Shown: positions 8,020-17,420, counted from the stretch's first letter. The stretch: 64,000 nucleotides of DNA from DATENM01 sp045807725 (GCA_045807725.1 JBJMGV010000065.1:62001-126000); one strand, 5' to 3'. Numbers and translations are program-made. The notes: generated by a model from the letters alone, not told the origin.

Positions 8020-10038
8020 ATGGCTAAGATCAGAGTGTTGCCCGACGCGCTTGCTAACAAGATCGCGGCGGGCGAAGTTGTCGAGCGGCCCGCGTCGGTC
8101 GTCAAAGAATTATTGGAGAACGCGCTGGACGCCGGCGCGCGCAGCCTCAACATCGAAGTCGAAGCGGGCGGCAAGCGATTGATCCGCATCATCGATGACG
8201 GCGAAGGAATGATGCGTGATGATGCCGTCGTTGCCTTCGAGCGCCACGCTACGTCTAAGCTGCGAAGCGTCGAAGACCTCGAAGCCATCACCACGCTCGG
8301 CTTTCGCGGCGAAGCGTTGCCGTCCATCGCGTCGGTGTCGCGCCTGCACCTGCGCACCAAGACCGTCAGCGACATCGAAGGCACGGAAGTCGAATTCAAC
8401 GGCGGCAAGCTGGTCGGCGTGCGCGACATCGCATGGCCCGGCGGCACCGAGATTGAAGTCAAAGAACTGTTCTTCAACATGCCGGCGCGCAAGAAATTCT
8501 TAAAGAGCGACGCCACCGAAACGTATCACATCACCAACCTCGTGCAACATTACGCGCTGGCCAACCCACAGCTATCGTTTCTGCTGATCAATAACGGACG
8601 CGATGCCATTCGCGTCGCGCCGGCACGGTCGTTAAAAGAACGCGCCTATCAAATACTCGGCGGCGCGCTGCTCAACAAGCTGCTTGAGGTGAAAGCCGAG
8701 AGCGACAGCCTACGCGTTGAAGGCTTCGTCTCGAACCCGCAGGAGCAGCGGTCGTCGCGCGATCAACAATACCTCTTCGTCAACCGCCGCTTCGTGCGCG
8801 ATCAATTGATAGGCCGGGCAATCTCGGAAGCGTATCGCTCGATGATGCCATCGGGCACTTACCCGGCAGTCGTGCTCTTCATCGACGCGCCGCCCACGGA
8901 AGTAGACGTGAACGTCCACCCGGCCAAGACCGAGGTGCGCTTTCTGCACGAGAGCGCCATCATCGCTTTCGTGCGCAACGCCGTCGCCGAAGCCATCCGC
9001 GCAACCGAGCCGACGACGCGCATCGGGATTAATCGCAGTGACGCTGAAACCACCGCGCCGCGCTCGTCATTGTCTGGATCTTCGCCGCGCAACCAAAGCG
9101 TGAACGCGCAAGCAAACGCGGCGTGGCGATCAACCAAGGATGAATCGTGGAACGACACAGCGCCGGGCGCAATCGAAGAGAATCGCGGCGAAGCGATCCG
9201 TCTCTCAGTTTCAAATCGCGCCACTCAGGCCGCGCCGGATGAGGCAGAGATGTCGGCTGATTCATCATTCGATCAAGTCACGACACAAGGTGAATCATTG
9301 GCCGCCTCGCGTGAAGAGGCGAGCGCCAGCGCCAATCAACCCGCGCTTGAATCGCTCGGCTTATTCGAGCCGCCGGCGACCGACGCGAACGAATCACAGG
9401 TCGCTAACGCTGTGGCCGAAACGAAAGCGCCGCAAGCGCCGTCGCTGCCGAACCTCGGACACGGCATTAAGCCGCTCGGCCAGATACGCGACAGCTACAT
9501 CGTCGCCACTGATGAAGAAGGCTTGTTGCTGGTTGATCAGCACGTCGCCCACGAGCGCGTGTTGTTCGAGCAGTTCCGCGACACGCGGCTGGCACGCCCG
9601 GCGGACGTACAACCCTTGCTGATTCCCGAAACGCTCGACCTCAGCCCCGCCGAAGCCGACGCGTTCGGCGTCGTGCAGGATGAACTCGATAGCATCGGCG
9701 TCGAGACGATGCAGTTATCAGGGCGGACGATTGCTATCAAGACTGCGCCCGCCGGCCTCGCGGCAAAAGACGTGATCGCGCTGGTGCGCGAAGCGCTCGG
9801 CGTTGTCGAAAGTGAGCGGCGCAGTTTTTCGCTCGATCACCTGCGCGACGAGATCGCCGCTTCGCTCGCTTGTAAGGCGGCCATCAAAGTGAATATGCGG
9901 CTGACTTCAGAGAAGATGCAGTGGCTGATTGACGAGTTGATGAAGACACAGAACCCGATGACCTGCCCGCACGGGCGGCCCATCATTATGCGTATGGACC
10001 TGCGCGACATCGAGCGTGGATTCAAGCGGCCCGTGTGA
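8020..10038 (+). CDS. mutL: DNA mismatch repair protein MutL (endonuclease type)
   Basis: This is a 672-residue protein. The N-terminal GHKL ATPase has the signatures NKIAAGEVVERPASVVKELL, the ATP-lid motif TLGFRGEALPSI and the transducer domain NVHPAKTEVRF. Residues about 335-485 are a low-complexity linker. The C-terminal dimerisation domain carries DQHVAHERVLFE near residue 506, matching the metal-binding DQHA(x)2E(x)4E nicking motif except Val for Ala, plus ACKAAIK and CPHGRP. This predicts a MutL with its own nicking activity that works downstream of MutS without MutH. GAAGGAACC precedes the ATG. mutS is not in the window. Confidence 0.97.
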   Translation: MAKIRVLPDALANKIAAGEVVERPASVVKELLENALDAGARSLNIEVEAGGKRLIRIIDDGEGMMRDDAVVAFERHATSKLRSVEDLEAITTLGFRGEALPSIASVSRLHLRTKTVSDIEGTEVEFNGGKLVGVRDIAWPGGTEIEVKELFFNMPARKKFLKSDATETYHITNLVQHYALANPQLSFLLINNGRDAIRVAPARSLKERAYQILGGALLNKLLEVKAESDSLRVEGFVSNPQEQRSSRDQQYLFVNRRFVRDQLIGRAISEAYRSMMPSGTYPAVVLFIDAPPTEVDVNVHPAKTEVRFLHESAIIAFVRNAVAEAIRATEPTTRIGINRSDAETTAPRSSLSGSSPRNQSVNAQANAAWRSTKDESWNDTAPGAIEENRGEAIRLSVSNRATQAAPDEAEMSADSSFDQVTTQGESLAASREEASASANQPALESLGLFEPPATDANESQVANAVAETKAPQAPSLPNLGHGIKPLGQIRDSYIVATDEEGLLLVDQHVAHERVLFEQFRDTRLARPADVQPLLIPETLDLSPAEADAFGVVQDELDSIGVETMQLSGRTIAIKTAPAGLAAKDVIALVREALGVVESERRSFSLDHLRDEIAASLACKAAIKVNMRLTSEKMQWLIDELMKTQNPMTCPHGRPIIMRMDLRDIERGFKRPV

Positions 10039-10159
10039 AGGCAAGCCGAAGACACGTCGCCCGTTCTGGACGTTCGTTCTGGTTGTGATAAACTCATCCG
10101 GCAAGCGGTAAGGATTTATTATTGTGCCGCCGTATCCTCAGGAGTGGGGGCGTGATGAT

Positions 10160-10504
10160 ATGACCAGCAAACGTCGCAAACTTGCCATCGTTGAAGCGGC
10201 TGGCGATCCGCACGACGCGATTGAGACGGCCAAAGAAAAACGCGTCGAATACCTGACCGCGCAACAACTCGCAGAGTTCTTACAGGTGAGCGAGTCAACC
10301 GTTCATCGCCTGCGCCGCGCTGGCCGCATCCCGGCGATTGAGTTGACGGGCCGCTTGATCCGCTTCAACCTGCGCGACGTGCAGAAGGCGCTGAAAGCGT
10401 TGCAAGCCTCGCGGCCTCATCAGGACGGCGAGTCGCACAACGACGACGAGCCGACCGCGCAGCTTTCCTTCGATGACCTGTTCGCAGCATTCAGCGGGCA
10501 GTGA
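10160..10504 (+). CDS. Excisionase-family (MerR-like) helix-turn-helix protein
   Basis: This is a 114-residue protein. Residues about 30-80 form a DNA-binding domain of the excisionase/HTH_17 type: YLTAQQLAEFLQVSESTVHR, then RAGRIPAIELTGRLIRFNL. The C-terminal 30 residues are acidic and low in complexity. Such proteins act as small DNA-binding regulators; no phage or integrase gene is nearby, so an excision role is not supported. The ATG at 10160 has GGAGTGGGGG upstream; a GTG at 10124 is an alternative. The 3' end overlaps the convergent homoserine dehydrogenase gene by 14 bp. Confidence 0.8.
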   Translation: MTSKRRKLAIVEAAGDPHDAIETAKEKRVEYLTAQQLAEFLQVSESTVHRLRRAGRIPAIELTGRLIRFNLRDVQKALKALQASRPHQDGESHNDDEPTAQLSFDDLFAAFSGQ

Positions 10505-11489
10505 TCTTCACAATGTCATCAACGATGGTTTGAGCGATGGCGTCGCGGCCCGACCGCGCGCGCGCGATGACTTCGCGCTTGCTCGCGGTTCTGAAGACGG
10601 CGACTTTCGACGTGCCGCCGACCGCGTAGAACGCTGAGTCCGGGGCAACCAGCTTCGGCACAACGCTGACTCGCACGCGGCCTTGATAGATTCGCGCGCG
10701 GCCTACCAGCCGAACGACGCGGTTGCTTTCGCGGCCAACACGAATCAACTCAGCCGTCTCTGCGCCGATGCCGATGCGCGTCACTTGATCGAGGCGCGCG
10801 TCGGCATTCATCAACGCTTTTGCCAGGATCAAGGTCTTAACCGCCGTATCCCAGCCGTCAACGTCGAGCGAGGGGTCAGGCTCGGCAACGCCAGCGGCTT
10901 GCGCGCGGGCCAGCGCTTCGCCGAATGATGCGCCGCGCTCCTGCATCTCGCTTAGAATGTAGTTAGTCGTACCATTGAGGACTCCGCGAATTTCAACGAT
11001 GCGTTCGCCAGCCAGCTCGTCGGGAATGCCAACGCCTGTAGTGCCGGTGAAGCCGAGCCGCGCGCTGTTCGCCTTTGCGGTTTGCTGCAACGCGTCGAAG
11101 CCGTGCGCGAGCGGTCCTTTGTCCACCGTGACAACGTGTAAGCCGCCAGCAAGCGCGGATTGGATTAGACCAAGCGCCGGCTGACCATTCATCAGATTGG
11201 TCGGCAGCGATTCGATGAGCACACCGATGCCGGATTGAGTCAGTCGAGAGATGAAGGCCGATGCGTCAACGATTGAGTCAGCGGCGAAGTCGCTGAGAGC
11301 GTCGCCCGTGGCTTTGCGATGAAGGATAGATTGAAGCGCGTCGTCGTTGTCGATGAACAAGCCGCCGCTGCGGTCGGCAATGGCGCGGATGCGCAAACGG
11401 ATTCGCTCATCGCGCATACGCCCGACATAATCGGCAAACGCGCGCCCGACGTTTCCGAATCCCAACAGCGCAACGTGTAGCTCTTGCAT
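10491..11489 (-). CDS. hom: Homoserine dehydrogenase
   Basis: This 332-residue protein reduces aspartate semialdehyde to homoserine with NAD(P)H, the branch step to threonine and methionine. The N-terminal Rossmann motif is VALLGFGNVGRAFADYVG. The catalytic domain shows the family signature GVLNGTTNYILSEM, EARAQAAGVAEPDPS-type sequence (here ALARAQAAGVAEPDPSLDVD) and the catalytic-lysine region WDTAVKTLILAKAL. It lacks the C-terminal ACT domain, so feedback inhibition of the usual kind is not expected, and it is not fused to aspartokinase. No other threonine gene is adjacent. Confidence 0.9.
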   Translation of the reverse strand: MQELHVALLGFGNVGRAFADYVGRMRDERIRLRIRAIADRSGGLFIDNDDALQSILHRKATGDALSDFAADSIVDASAFISRLTQSGIGVLIESLPTNLMNGQPALGLIQSALAGGLHVVTVDKGPLAHGFDALQQTAKANSARLGFTGTTGVGIPDELAGERIVEIRGVLNGTTNYILSEMQERGASFGEALARAQAAGVAEPDPSLDVDGWDTAVKTLILAKALMNADARLDQVTRIGIGAETAELIRVGRESNRVVRLVGRARIYQGRVRVSVVPKLVAPDSAFYAVGGTSKVAVFRTASKREVIARARSGRDAIAQTIVDDIVKITAR

Positions 11490-11534
11490 AACTCGATTCA
11501 GCGACCGGCAAGTATCGGGCGCTGGCTATTCGCG

Positions 11535-12581
11535 TCAAAGCGTCTCGGCGGCGACCTGCGGCAACAGCCCCTTGATGTCGCGCACAACGCGGGCGACTTC
11601 TTCTTTATCGCCGAAGGCCATCATGAAAAATTTATAGCCGTTGTGAAAGCAGACCAGGCCATTGCCGAAGAGCCAGATGCTCGAAAGCAGCGGGTTGCCG
11701 CCGAGCACAATGTTGAGAGGAAAGCCCGCGACCGCGCCGCCGGTGAAGGCTTCGGCGACGAGGCCCGCGCCGGCGGCGATGCTGAACGCGCCGAGCAGCG
11801 GCGCACCAACATACTTTGCGGCGTCACGTTGAAACTTGACGCGCGCGGCCTCGGCTTCCGTGAGCTTGCCGTCGCGCACCAACTCTTCCTGCTTCTTCAA
11901 AAACTTCTCGTAACGTTCGGCGAGTTTTCTCAGACCATAAGGCGCAAGCGCTGAATGAAAGAGCCAGTGGCCCGCGCCGCCCGCGCCGAGCAGCGTCACG
12001 TCGAGCGATGAGAAGGCCGCGCCCATGCGTGTGCCGGCGATGAAGGAGAGAGTGACGGCGGCGGCTTTACCGGGATTGCGCTTGGCCCAGCGACGCGCGC
12101 CGCTCACTGCGCCGGCCAACGAAGTCGGCAGCCGCGCTGCCGAGACTGTCGAGCGCGCCGCATCAGACGCTTGCTCATAATAACGTCGCGCGTCGCCGAA
12201 AAAGTCCGCCGCTTTCTCTTTCGTATCGGCAGCGGCGGCGGCGGCGCGTGAACCGGCTTCTTTGGCTGCCGCGCCGGCAGCGTCTACGACATCACCGGCT
12301 TTTTTTTTAACGCCAGCATCATCGAGCGCTTCATCGACGACATCGACCGCGCGCCGCGCCGTGTGAGTAACGCGCTCGCGTATGTGGTGCTCGCGGTCTA
12401 TGCGCGCGGCTTCATGGCGGGCGCTGTCGAGCGTCGAGGTGGCGGCGTCCGCGCCTTTGCGCAATGCGTCGGTTGTCTTGCGCGCGCCTTCGTCGAGCTT
12501 CGAGGTGATCTTATACTTCTCGTCCAGCTCGCGCGCGGCCTGCTGCGCCCGGCGTCTCAGCTCATCAAGCTTGCTCGGCAT
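11535..12581 (-). CDS. LEA-like helical protein with C-terminal membrane region, unknown function
   Basis: This is a 348-residue protein that I do not recognise. The first 150 residues are rich in Ala, Lys, Asp and Arg, with long amphipathic stretches (such as KKKAGDVVDAAGAAAKEAGS) like group 3 LEA or apolipophorin-type proteins. Residues about 165-215 and 255-330 are hydrophobic and probably membrane-inserted. AAGGAGT precedes the ATG. The KKK codons come from a run of nine T on the plus strand at 12300-12308, a spot prone to slippage or sequencing error. A role in desiccation or envelope stability is only a guess from composition. Confidence 0.7.
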   Translation of the reverse strand: MPSKLDELRRRAQQAARELDEKYKITSKLDEGARKTTDALRKGADAATSTLDSARHEAARIDREHHIRERVTHTARRAVDVVDEALDDAGVKKKAGDVVDAAGAAAKEAGSRAAAAAADTKEKAADFFGDARRYYEQASDAARSTVSAARLPTSLAGAVSGARRWAKRNPGKAAAVTLSFIAGTRMGAAFSSLDVTLLGAGGAGHWLFHSALAPYGLRKLAERYEKFLKKQEELVRDGKLTEAEAARVKFQRDAAKYVGAPLLGAFSIAAGAGLVAEAFTGGAVAGFPLNIVLGGNPLLSSIWLFGNGLVCFHNGYKFFMMAFGDKEEVARVVRDIKGLLPQVAAETL

Positions 12582-12665
12582 CGGTTACTCCTTACGTTGA
12601 TCTTATCAGTGATGGTTAGCGTGAATAGCCTCTAATCCATACGCGCCCGGCTCAACCACAGTTCC

Positions 12666-13568
12666 TCACGCGCCGAAGATGGAGCGCGCCGCGCGTATCG
12701 TGTTGCAATGCGCTTCGACCGTATCTGCCGTGTCGCGCGCATAGCCGCCGCCGAGCGTAATCACACAAGGCAACTGGCGCGCGTAACACGCTGCAATGAC
12801 CATCTCATCGCGTCGCTTCAATCCCGTGATGGTCAAGGCCAAACGGCCCAGCCGGTCATCCTGGTATGGATCAACGCCGGCTTGATAAAAAACGATGTCG
12901 GGGCGGAAGCGGTCAAGCGTCGTCGAAAGGTGCAGCGCCAGCGCGTACAGGTATTCGTCGTCTGTAGTGCCGTCGGCCATCGCTACGTCGAGCGTGCTCT
13001 GCTGTTTGACGAGCGGATAATTCTTTTCGCCGTGCAGCGACAGCGTGAAGACCTGCGGATCATCGGCGAAGATTACCGCCGTGCCGTTGCCCTGATGCAC
13101 GTCCAGATCAACGACGGCGGCGCGACTAAGTGCGCCTTCGGCGCGCAGCACGCGAATCGCCACGGCAATATCGTTGAAGACGCAGAAGCCTTCGCCGTGA
13201 TCCGCGAAGGCATGATGCGTGCCGCCGCCCAGATTGGCCGCGATGCCATCAGCAAGCGCGGCGCGAGCGGCAGCAAGCGTCCCGCCCACAGACACACGCG
13301 AGCGCCCGACCAACGCCTCGCTCCAGGGCAGCCCAAGCCGGCGAATCTCGCGCTTGGTCATCTCTCCCGCGATCAGCCGGTCATAGTAATCCACTGTGTG
13401 TACGAGCAACGCTTCGTCACGTTCAACCAACGGCGGGTGAATGATCTGATGCGACTTGAGCACGCCTTCGGCATCGAGCCGCTGGCGGATCATCGCATAC
13501 TTCGAGATGGGGAAGCGATGCTGCGGCGGCAGCGGGATGACGTAGCGATCTGAATAGAAGGCTCTCAT
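12666..13568 (-). CDS. Histone-deacetylase-family amidohydrolase
   Basis: This 300-residue protein belongs to the arginase-deacetylase superfamily (HDAC, AcuC, acetylpolyamine hydrolases). Visible motifs are the His-His active site NLGGGTHHAFADHGEGFCVFND, of which the key residues are the HH pair; the zinc ligands in VDLDVHQGNGTA (Asp and His); the third ligand Asp in YQAGVDPYQDD; and the terminal LGGGY. It should remove acetyl or acyl groups from lysine, polyamine or a small molecule. Its start abuts the stop of the thioesterase gene (zero spacing), so the two are co-transcribed. Confidence 0.88.
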   Translation of the reverse strand: MRAFYSDRYVIPLPPQHRFPISKYAMIRQRLDAEGVLKSHQIIHPPLVERDEALLVHTVDYYDRLIAGEMTKREIRRLGLPWSEALVGRSRVSVGGTLAAARAALADGIAANLGGGTHHAFADHGEGFCVFNDIAVAIRVLRAEGALSRAAVVDLDVHQGNGTAVIFADDPQVFTLSLHGEKNYPLVKQQSTLDVAMADGTTDDEYLYALALHLSTTLDRFRPDIVFYQAGVDPYQDDRLGRLALTITGLKRRDEMVIAACYARQLPCVITLGGGYARDTADTVEAHCNTIRAARSIFGA

Positions 13569-13979
13569 CTACTCTTCATCGCGGATAGGTACGGGGCGGC
13601 GGTTGTCATCAATGGCGACGTAAATGACTTCGGCTTCGGTGACGCGCACGCGCTGGCCGGGACTGGCGACGCGGTCGGCTTCGACCGTCACCTTGACCGT
13701 GATCGAGGTGCGACCGACGCGCACCAACTGGGTATAGAAGCTCACCAGATCGCCGACGAAGACCGGCGCGACAAAAACGATTTCGCGCATCGCTTTGGTG
13801 ACGATCTTCTTCAGCGTGTGGCGGCGGACTTCGATGGCGGCGGCGATGTCGATGTAGCTCAAGATGACGCCGCCGAATATAGTGCCGTGCGCGTTGGTGT
13901 CTTTGGGCATCAGCACAACGCGGATGGCCGGCTCCTGTCCCGGCGTGTTGTATTCAAATCCAGTCTTCGATTCATTCAT
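13569..13979 (-). CDS. Acyl-CoA thioesterase, hotdog fold (YciA/BFIT-like)
   Basis: This is a 136-residue single hotdog domain. The active-site region MPKDTNAHGTIFGGVILSYID (the N-x-x-G helix and Asp) is typical of acyl-CoA hydrolases of the YciA type, followed by FVAPVFVGDLVSFY and VTEAEVIYVAID. It should hydrolyse acyl-CoA esters. It is the first gene of a two-gene unit with the HDAC-like hydrolase and is divergent from the Nudix gene, with an octamer fold-back element between them. Confidence 0.88.
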   Translation of the reverse strand: MNESKTGFEYNTPGQEPAIRVVLMPKDTNAHGTIFGGVILSYIDIAAAIEVRRHTLKKIVTKAMREIVFVAPVFVGDLVSFYTQLVRVGRTSITVKVTVEADRVASPGQRVRVTEAEVIYVAIDDNRRPVPIRDEE

Positions 13980-14018
13980 ACTTCAACAGCCTAATCCAAG
14001 CGCAAGGCTCATGGCAAA

Positions 14019-14173
14019 GCGACGCGGCGACGCGGGGAAAGAACGACGCGGCGACGCGGCGACGCGGCGAGAGAAGGAGACAGAGACGAATCACCCCTCT
14101 CTGCCCGTGTCGCCCCATCGCCTTGTCGTTTCTTTTCTTTCTCCGCGTTGCCGTGTCGCCGTGTCGCCGCGTC
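14019..14173. repeat. Octamer fold-back element (word GCGACGCG)
   Basis: The left arm (14019-14090) is a drifting series of 8-mers in register, with GCGACGCG five times plus variants. The right arm (about 14100-14173) reads, on the other strand, as GCGACACG, GCAACGCG and GAGAAAGA 8-mers in the same order, so the two arms can form a long imperfect hairpin. It fills the divergent spacer between the thioesterase and Nudix starts. Confidence 0.75.
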
Positions 14174-14214
14174 AGATTTGTCTTTTTCCTTTTTTCAGTG
14201 ATACTGTCGCTGAT

Positions 14215-14646
14215 ATGGAACCGACGGATGAAATTGTCGCGGCGGGCGGACTCGTCATTGATTCAAGCGGCGGTGCGCCGCGCGTCCTGCTCGTGCATCG
14301 TCCGAAGTACAACGATTGGTCATTCCCTAAAGGCAAGCTCGATCCTGGAGAGACTATCGAGGCCGCCGCGCTGCGCGAAGTCGAAGAAGAGACCGGCCTC
14401 CATTGCCGCATCGTTCGCGCGCTGCCCTCCGTGCATTATCAATATCGCGGGCGCAACGGCGACACGCGGCCAAAGGTAGTGCATTACTTCCTGATGGAAG
14501 CCGCCGGCGGCGCGATCCACGTCAATATGTATGAGATCGATGAAGCGCGCTGGTGCGATATAAGCGACGCCCTCGGACGATTGCGTTACGAGCACGACAA
14601 GCAGTTGTTGAGGTCGCTGTTTGATGAGCCGGACGGCGCGGCTTAA
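14215..14646 (+). CDS. Nudix hydrolase
   Basis: This is a 143-residue protein with a complete Nudix box, GKLDPGETIEAAALREVEEE followed by TGL (consensus Gx5Ex7REUxEExGU), at about residues 39-61. The N-terminal strand AAGGLVI and the phrase VHRPKYNDWSFPKG match the family that includes diadenosine polyphosphate hydrolases and MutT-like enzymes. It cleaves a nucleoside diphosphate linked to another group; the exact substrate cannot be told. The ATG at 14215 is used because the in-frame upstream sequence is the repeat element and the antisense of the thioesterase gene. No Shine-Dalgarno is evident. Confidence 0.9.
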   Translation: MEPTDEIVAAGGLVIDSSGGAPRVLLVHRPKYNDWSFPKGKLDPGETIEAAALREVEEETGLHCRIVRALPSVHYQYRGRNGDTRPKVVHYFLMEAAGGAIHVNMYEIDEARWCDISDALGRLRYEHDKQLLRSLFDEPDGAA

Positions 14647-14724
14647 AGAATCATCTTCAAATTATTCCGGCTTCGAGTAGAATGTGTTTGCCCCTCCATT
14701 ATCCGCCCCGCACCGGAGAAGCTG

Positions 14725-15525
14725 ATGGCTGAACGCAAACCGTTAATCACCCTGACAACCGACTTCGGCGAAGCCGACTACTACGTGCCGGCGATGAAAG
14801 GCGCGATTCTCAACGTGAACCCGCAGGCCGAAATCATTGATCTGACGCACCAGATTCCGCCGCACGACCTCTACGCGGCAGCCTTCACGCTGCTGTGTTG
14901 TTACGCCGACTTTCCGAAGATGACGCTGCACGTCGTGGTGGTTGATCCGGGCGTCGGCACAAAGCGGCGGCCCATCCTGGTGATGACCGATAACTACAAC
15001 TTCATCGGCCCTGACAACGGCGTCTTCAGCTACATCTACCAGCGCGAGCACGTCAACCGCGTCGTTCACTTCAACGAGTCGCATTATTTTCGCCAGCCGC
15101 TGTCGAACACCTTTCACGGGCGCGATGTCTTTGCGCCTTGCGCCGGTTACGTGTCGAGGCTGGTGGACTGGAACAAGATGGGCGTTGAGATCAGCGACCC
15201 CGTGCGCTTCAATACGCCGATGCCGACGGTCGCTTCCGACAAACAGATTCGCGGCCATGTGATTCATATTGATCGCTTCGGCAATGTCGTCACCAACATC
15301 ACTGCCGCCGAGCTACCGCCGGAACGCGCGCAAGCGGGCGCTCGCGTTCGCGTAGGCAAGCACGAAGCCGCGCGCCTGTTGAACACCTACGCCGAGGCGA
15401 ACCAGGGCGAGTTGTTCGCCTACTTCGGCAGCGCCGGTTTTCTCGAACTCGCCGTGCCGCGTCAGTCTGCCGCCCGCCTGATCGAAGCCCGGCGCGGCCT
15501 CGACATCGAAGTCATCCTGCCCTGA
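14725..15525 (+). CDS. S-adenosyl-L-methionine hydroxide adenosyltransferase (DUF62 family)
   Basis: This 266-residue protein is of the fluorinase/chlorinase-like SAM hydrolase family, which converts SAM and water to adenosine and methionine. Key signatures are the N-terminal ITLTTDFGEADYYVPAMKG, VVVDPGVGT with the catalytic Asp, PDNGVFS and the Asn/Arg region NTFHGRDVFAP that positions the hydroxide. The C-terminal beta-barrel contains HIDRFGNVVTNI. The length matches the family. GGAGA lies upstream of the ATG. Its physiological role is unsettled; SAM removal is the known reaction. It stands alone here. Confidence 0.9.
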   Translation: MAERKPLITLTTDFGEADYYVPAMKGAILNVNPQAEIIDLTHQIPPHDLYAAAFTLLCCYADFPKMTLHVVVVDPGVGTKRRPILVMTDNYNFIGPDNGVFSYIYQREHVNRVVHFNESHYFRQPLSNTFHGRDVFAPCAGYVSRLVDWNKMGVEISDPVRFNTPMPTVASDKQIRGHVIHIDRFGNVVTNITAAELPPERAQAGARVRVGKHEAARLLNTYAEANQGELFAYFGSAGFLELAVPRQSAARLIEARRGLDIEVILP

Positions 15526-15565
15526 GTTGCGCATCGACATTCAACGATCCTTGTCTGAGCAATCG

Positions 15566-15574
15566 TGCTACAAT
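15566..15574 (+). promoter_or_regulatory. Extended -10 promoter for the Uma2 gene
   Basis: TGCTACAAT (TGn extension plus TACAAT) ends 22 bp before the ATG at 15597. No clear -35 is seen. Confidence 0.45.
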
Positions 15575-15596
15575 CACAGGACAAGAGGGTGTGGCA

Positions 15597-16145
15597 ATGA
15601 CGACGAGAGTTGAAGCGACAATCGAAGACCTCTACAAGACCGCCGGCAAGGCTGAGATCATTGATGGGGAGTTGGTGCTGATGAGTCCAACAGGTGATGC
15701 TCCTGGCTACGCGGGCGACGAAATTTTCGCCAGCCTGCGCGATCAGGCCCGCCGCACTAAAAGCGGTAGGGCGGTAGGCGATAACAAAGCCTTCGTCGTC
15801 AACCTGCCTAATCGCAAGTCGTTCAGCCCGGATGCGGCGTTTTATGTTGGCCCTTCATCGGGCATGAAGTTTCTGGTCGGTGCTCCCATATTTGCCGCCG
15901 AGGTGCGCAGCGAGAATGATTATGGGCCAGCGGCTGAGCGCAGGATGGCGGCGAAACGAGCCGACTATTTCGCCGCTGGAACTCTGATCGTGTGGGACGT
16001 TGACCTGCTCAGTGAAGATGTCGTGCGCGTCTATCGCGCAAGCGATCCGCACCATCCGACGATCTATCGGCGCGACGACATCGCCGAAGCCGAGCCTGCC
16101 GTGCCTGGCTGGCGAATGCCTGTCAACGATCTCTTTCAGCCTTAG
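15597..16145 (+). CDS. Uma2-family (DUF820) putative PD-(D/E)XK endonuclease
   Basis: This 182-residue protein has the Uma2 layout: an N-terminal EIIDGELVLMSPTG-type segment, the catalytic Asp in SPDAAFYVG, the second acidic strand FAAEVRSEND, then a Lys-containing helix (AAKRADYFAAG) and TLIVWDVD. Uma2 proteins have a restriction-endonuclease fold and occur as many scattered copies in Cyanobacteria, Chloroflexota and Blastocatellia. Their biological role is not established. The start at 15597 is chosen because AGAGGG lies 7 nt upstream; a GTG 6 nt earlier is too close to it. Confidence 0.85.
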   Translation: MTTRVEATIEDLYKTAGKAEIIDGELVLMSPTGDAPGYAGDEIFASLRDQARRTKSGRAVGDNKAFVVNLPNRKSFSPDAAFYVGPSSGMKFLVGAPIFAAEVRSENDYGPAAERRMAAKRADYFAAGTLIVWDVDLLSEDVVRVYRASDPHHPTIYRRDDIAEAEPAVPGWRMPVNDLFQP

Positions 16146-16283
16146 CCGCTTGAGATTCCCGCCGTGCCGCGCTTTTTCGGCGGCTTCGTTGACAGCCCCG
16201 AATGCGTCGCTTATCCTTCAATTTGGATCGAACCATCGTCACTTACTCATTCAGACCATGCACAGTGAAAGGAAAGAAAGAAG

Positions 16284-17420
16284 ATGTCGAGTGATGCCAA
16301 TGTGGCCAAAGCCGGCCTTGAGGGCATTGTCGCTGCGCAGTCTTCGATCAGCGACGTCAACGGCATTGAAGGCCGCCTGATTTACGCCGGATACGATATT
16401 CACGACCTCGCCCGTCATGCGACCTTCGAGGAAGTTATCTACCTGCTCTGGAATTTGCGCCTCCCCACCCGCAGCGAACTCAGCGAACTCAAGCAGCAGA
16501 TCAGCCGCGAAAGCCAGTTGCCCGCCGAGATTCAACAACTGATTCGCGCCGTCCCTAAGACGGCCAACCCGATGGACATGCTGCGTACGATGGTGTCGGC
16601 GCTGGCGCTATTTGATGAAGACGCCGCCGATATGTCGCGCGAAGCCAACCTGCGCAAAGCCATACGCCTGATCGCCAGGTTCCCGACTATCGTGACGACG
16701 TTCCAGCGCGTGCGCAATGGCCTTGAGCCGGTCACACCGCGCGCCGATCTTTCCATCGCCGCCAACTTTCTCTACACGCTCAACGGCACAGAACCGGACG
16801 AGATAGCGACGCGCACAATGGATGTCGCTTTGATCCTGCACGCCGACCACGAGCTGAACGCTTCGACTTTTGCGGCGCGGGTGACGGCGGCGACGCTGTC
16901 GGATATGTATTCGGCGATTGTCTCGGCCATCGGCACGCTGAAAGGGCCGCTACACGGCGGCGCGAACGAAGGCGTCATCAAGAACCTGCTCGAAATCGGC
17001 AGCCTCGAAAACGTCGAGGCGTGGGTGATGAACGCATTCGCCAACAAGCAGAAGATTATGGGCTTCGGCCATCGCGTCTACCGCACCGAAGACCCGCGCG
17101 CCACGCACCTGCGCGAGATGTCGCGCCAGCTCGGCGAGCGCACAGGCGAAAGTAAGTGGTATGACATGTCGAGCAAGATGGAAGAGATCGTTAAGCGCGA
17201 AAAGCATCTGAACGCCAACGTAGATTTCTACTCGGCTTCGACCTATTACGCGCTCGGCATTCCGACCGACCTGTTCACGCCGATCTTCGCGTGCAGTCGC
17301 ATCTCCGGCTGGACGGCGCACGTGCTCGAACAGTATGCCAACAACCGTTTGATTCGCCCGCGCGCTGAATACGTCGGCCCGCGCGGCTTGCAGTACGTGC
17401 CGATTGACGAGCGGGGATAG
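16284..17420 (+). CDS. gltA: Citrate synthase (bacterial type)
   Basis: This 378-residue enzyme condenses acetyl-CoA with oxaloacetate at the entry to the TCA cycle. Signatures are IEGRLIYAGYDIHDLA, the His loop HADHELNASTF, GPLHGGANEGVI (catalytic His), IMGFGHRVYRTEDPRA (Arg/His) and the catalytic Asp region NVDFYSASTYYALGIP. The short length fits the dimeric Gram-positive/archaeal type. 2-methylcitrate synthase is a close relative and cannot be excluded, but no prp genes are near. AAGGA lies upstream. The last G of the TAG stop is also the first base of a heptamer repeat. Confidence 0.92.
   Translation: MSSDANVAKAGLEGIVAAQSSISDVNGIEGRLIYAGYDIHDLARHATFEEVIYLLWNLRLPTRSELSELKQQISRESQLPAEIQQLIRAVPKTANPMDMLRTMVSALALFDEDAADMSREANLRKAIRLIARFPTIVTTFQRVRNGLEPVTPRADLSIAANFLYTLNGTEPDEIATRTMDVALILHADHELNASTFAARVTAATLSDMYSAIVSAIGTLKGPLHGGANEGVIKNLLEIGSLENVEAWVMNAFANKQKIMGFGHRVYRTEDPRATHLREMSRQLGERTGESKWYDMSSKMEEIVKREKHLNANVDFYSASTYYALGIPTDLFTPIFACSRISGWTAHVLEQYANNRLIRPRAEYVGPRGLQYVPIDERG

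Noticed and set aside
10160..10504. Phage excisionase marking a prophage or integrated element
   Set aside because: There is no integrase, attachment-site duplication or phage gene nearby. This domain is also common in ordinary regulators.
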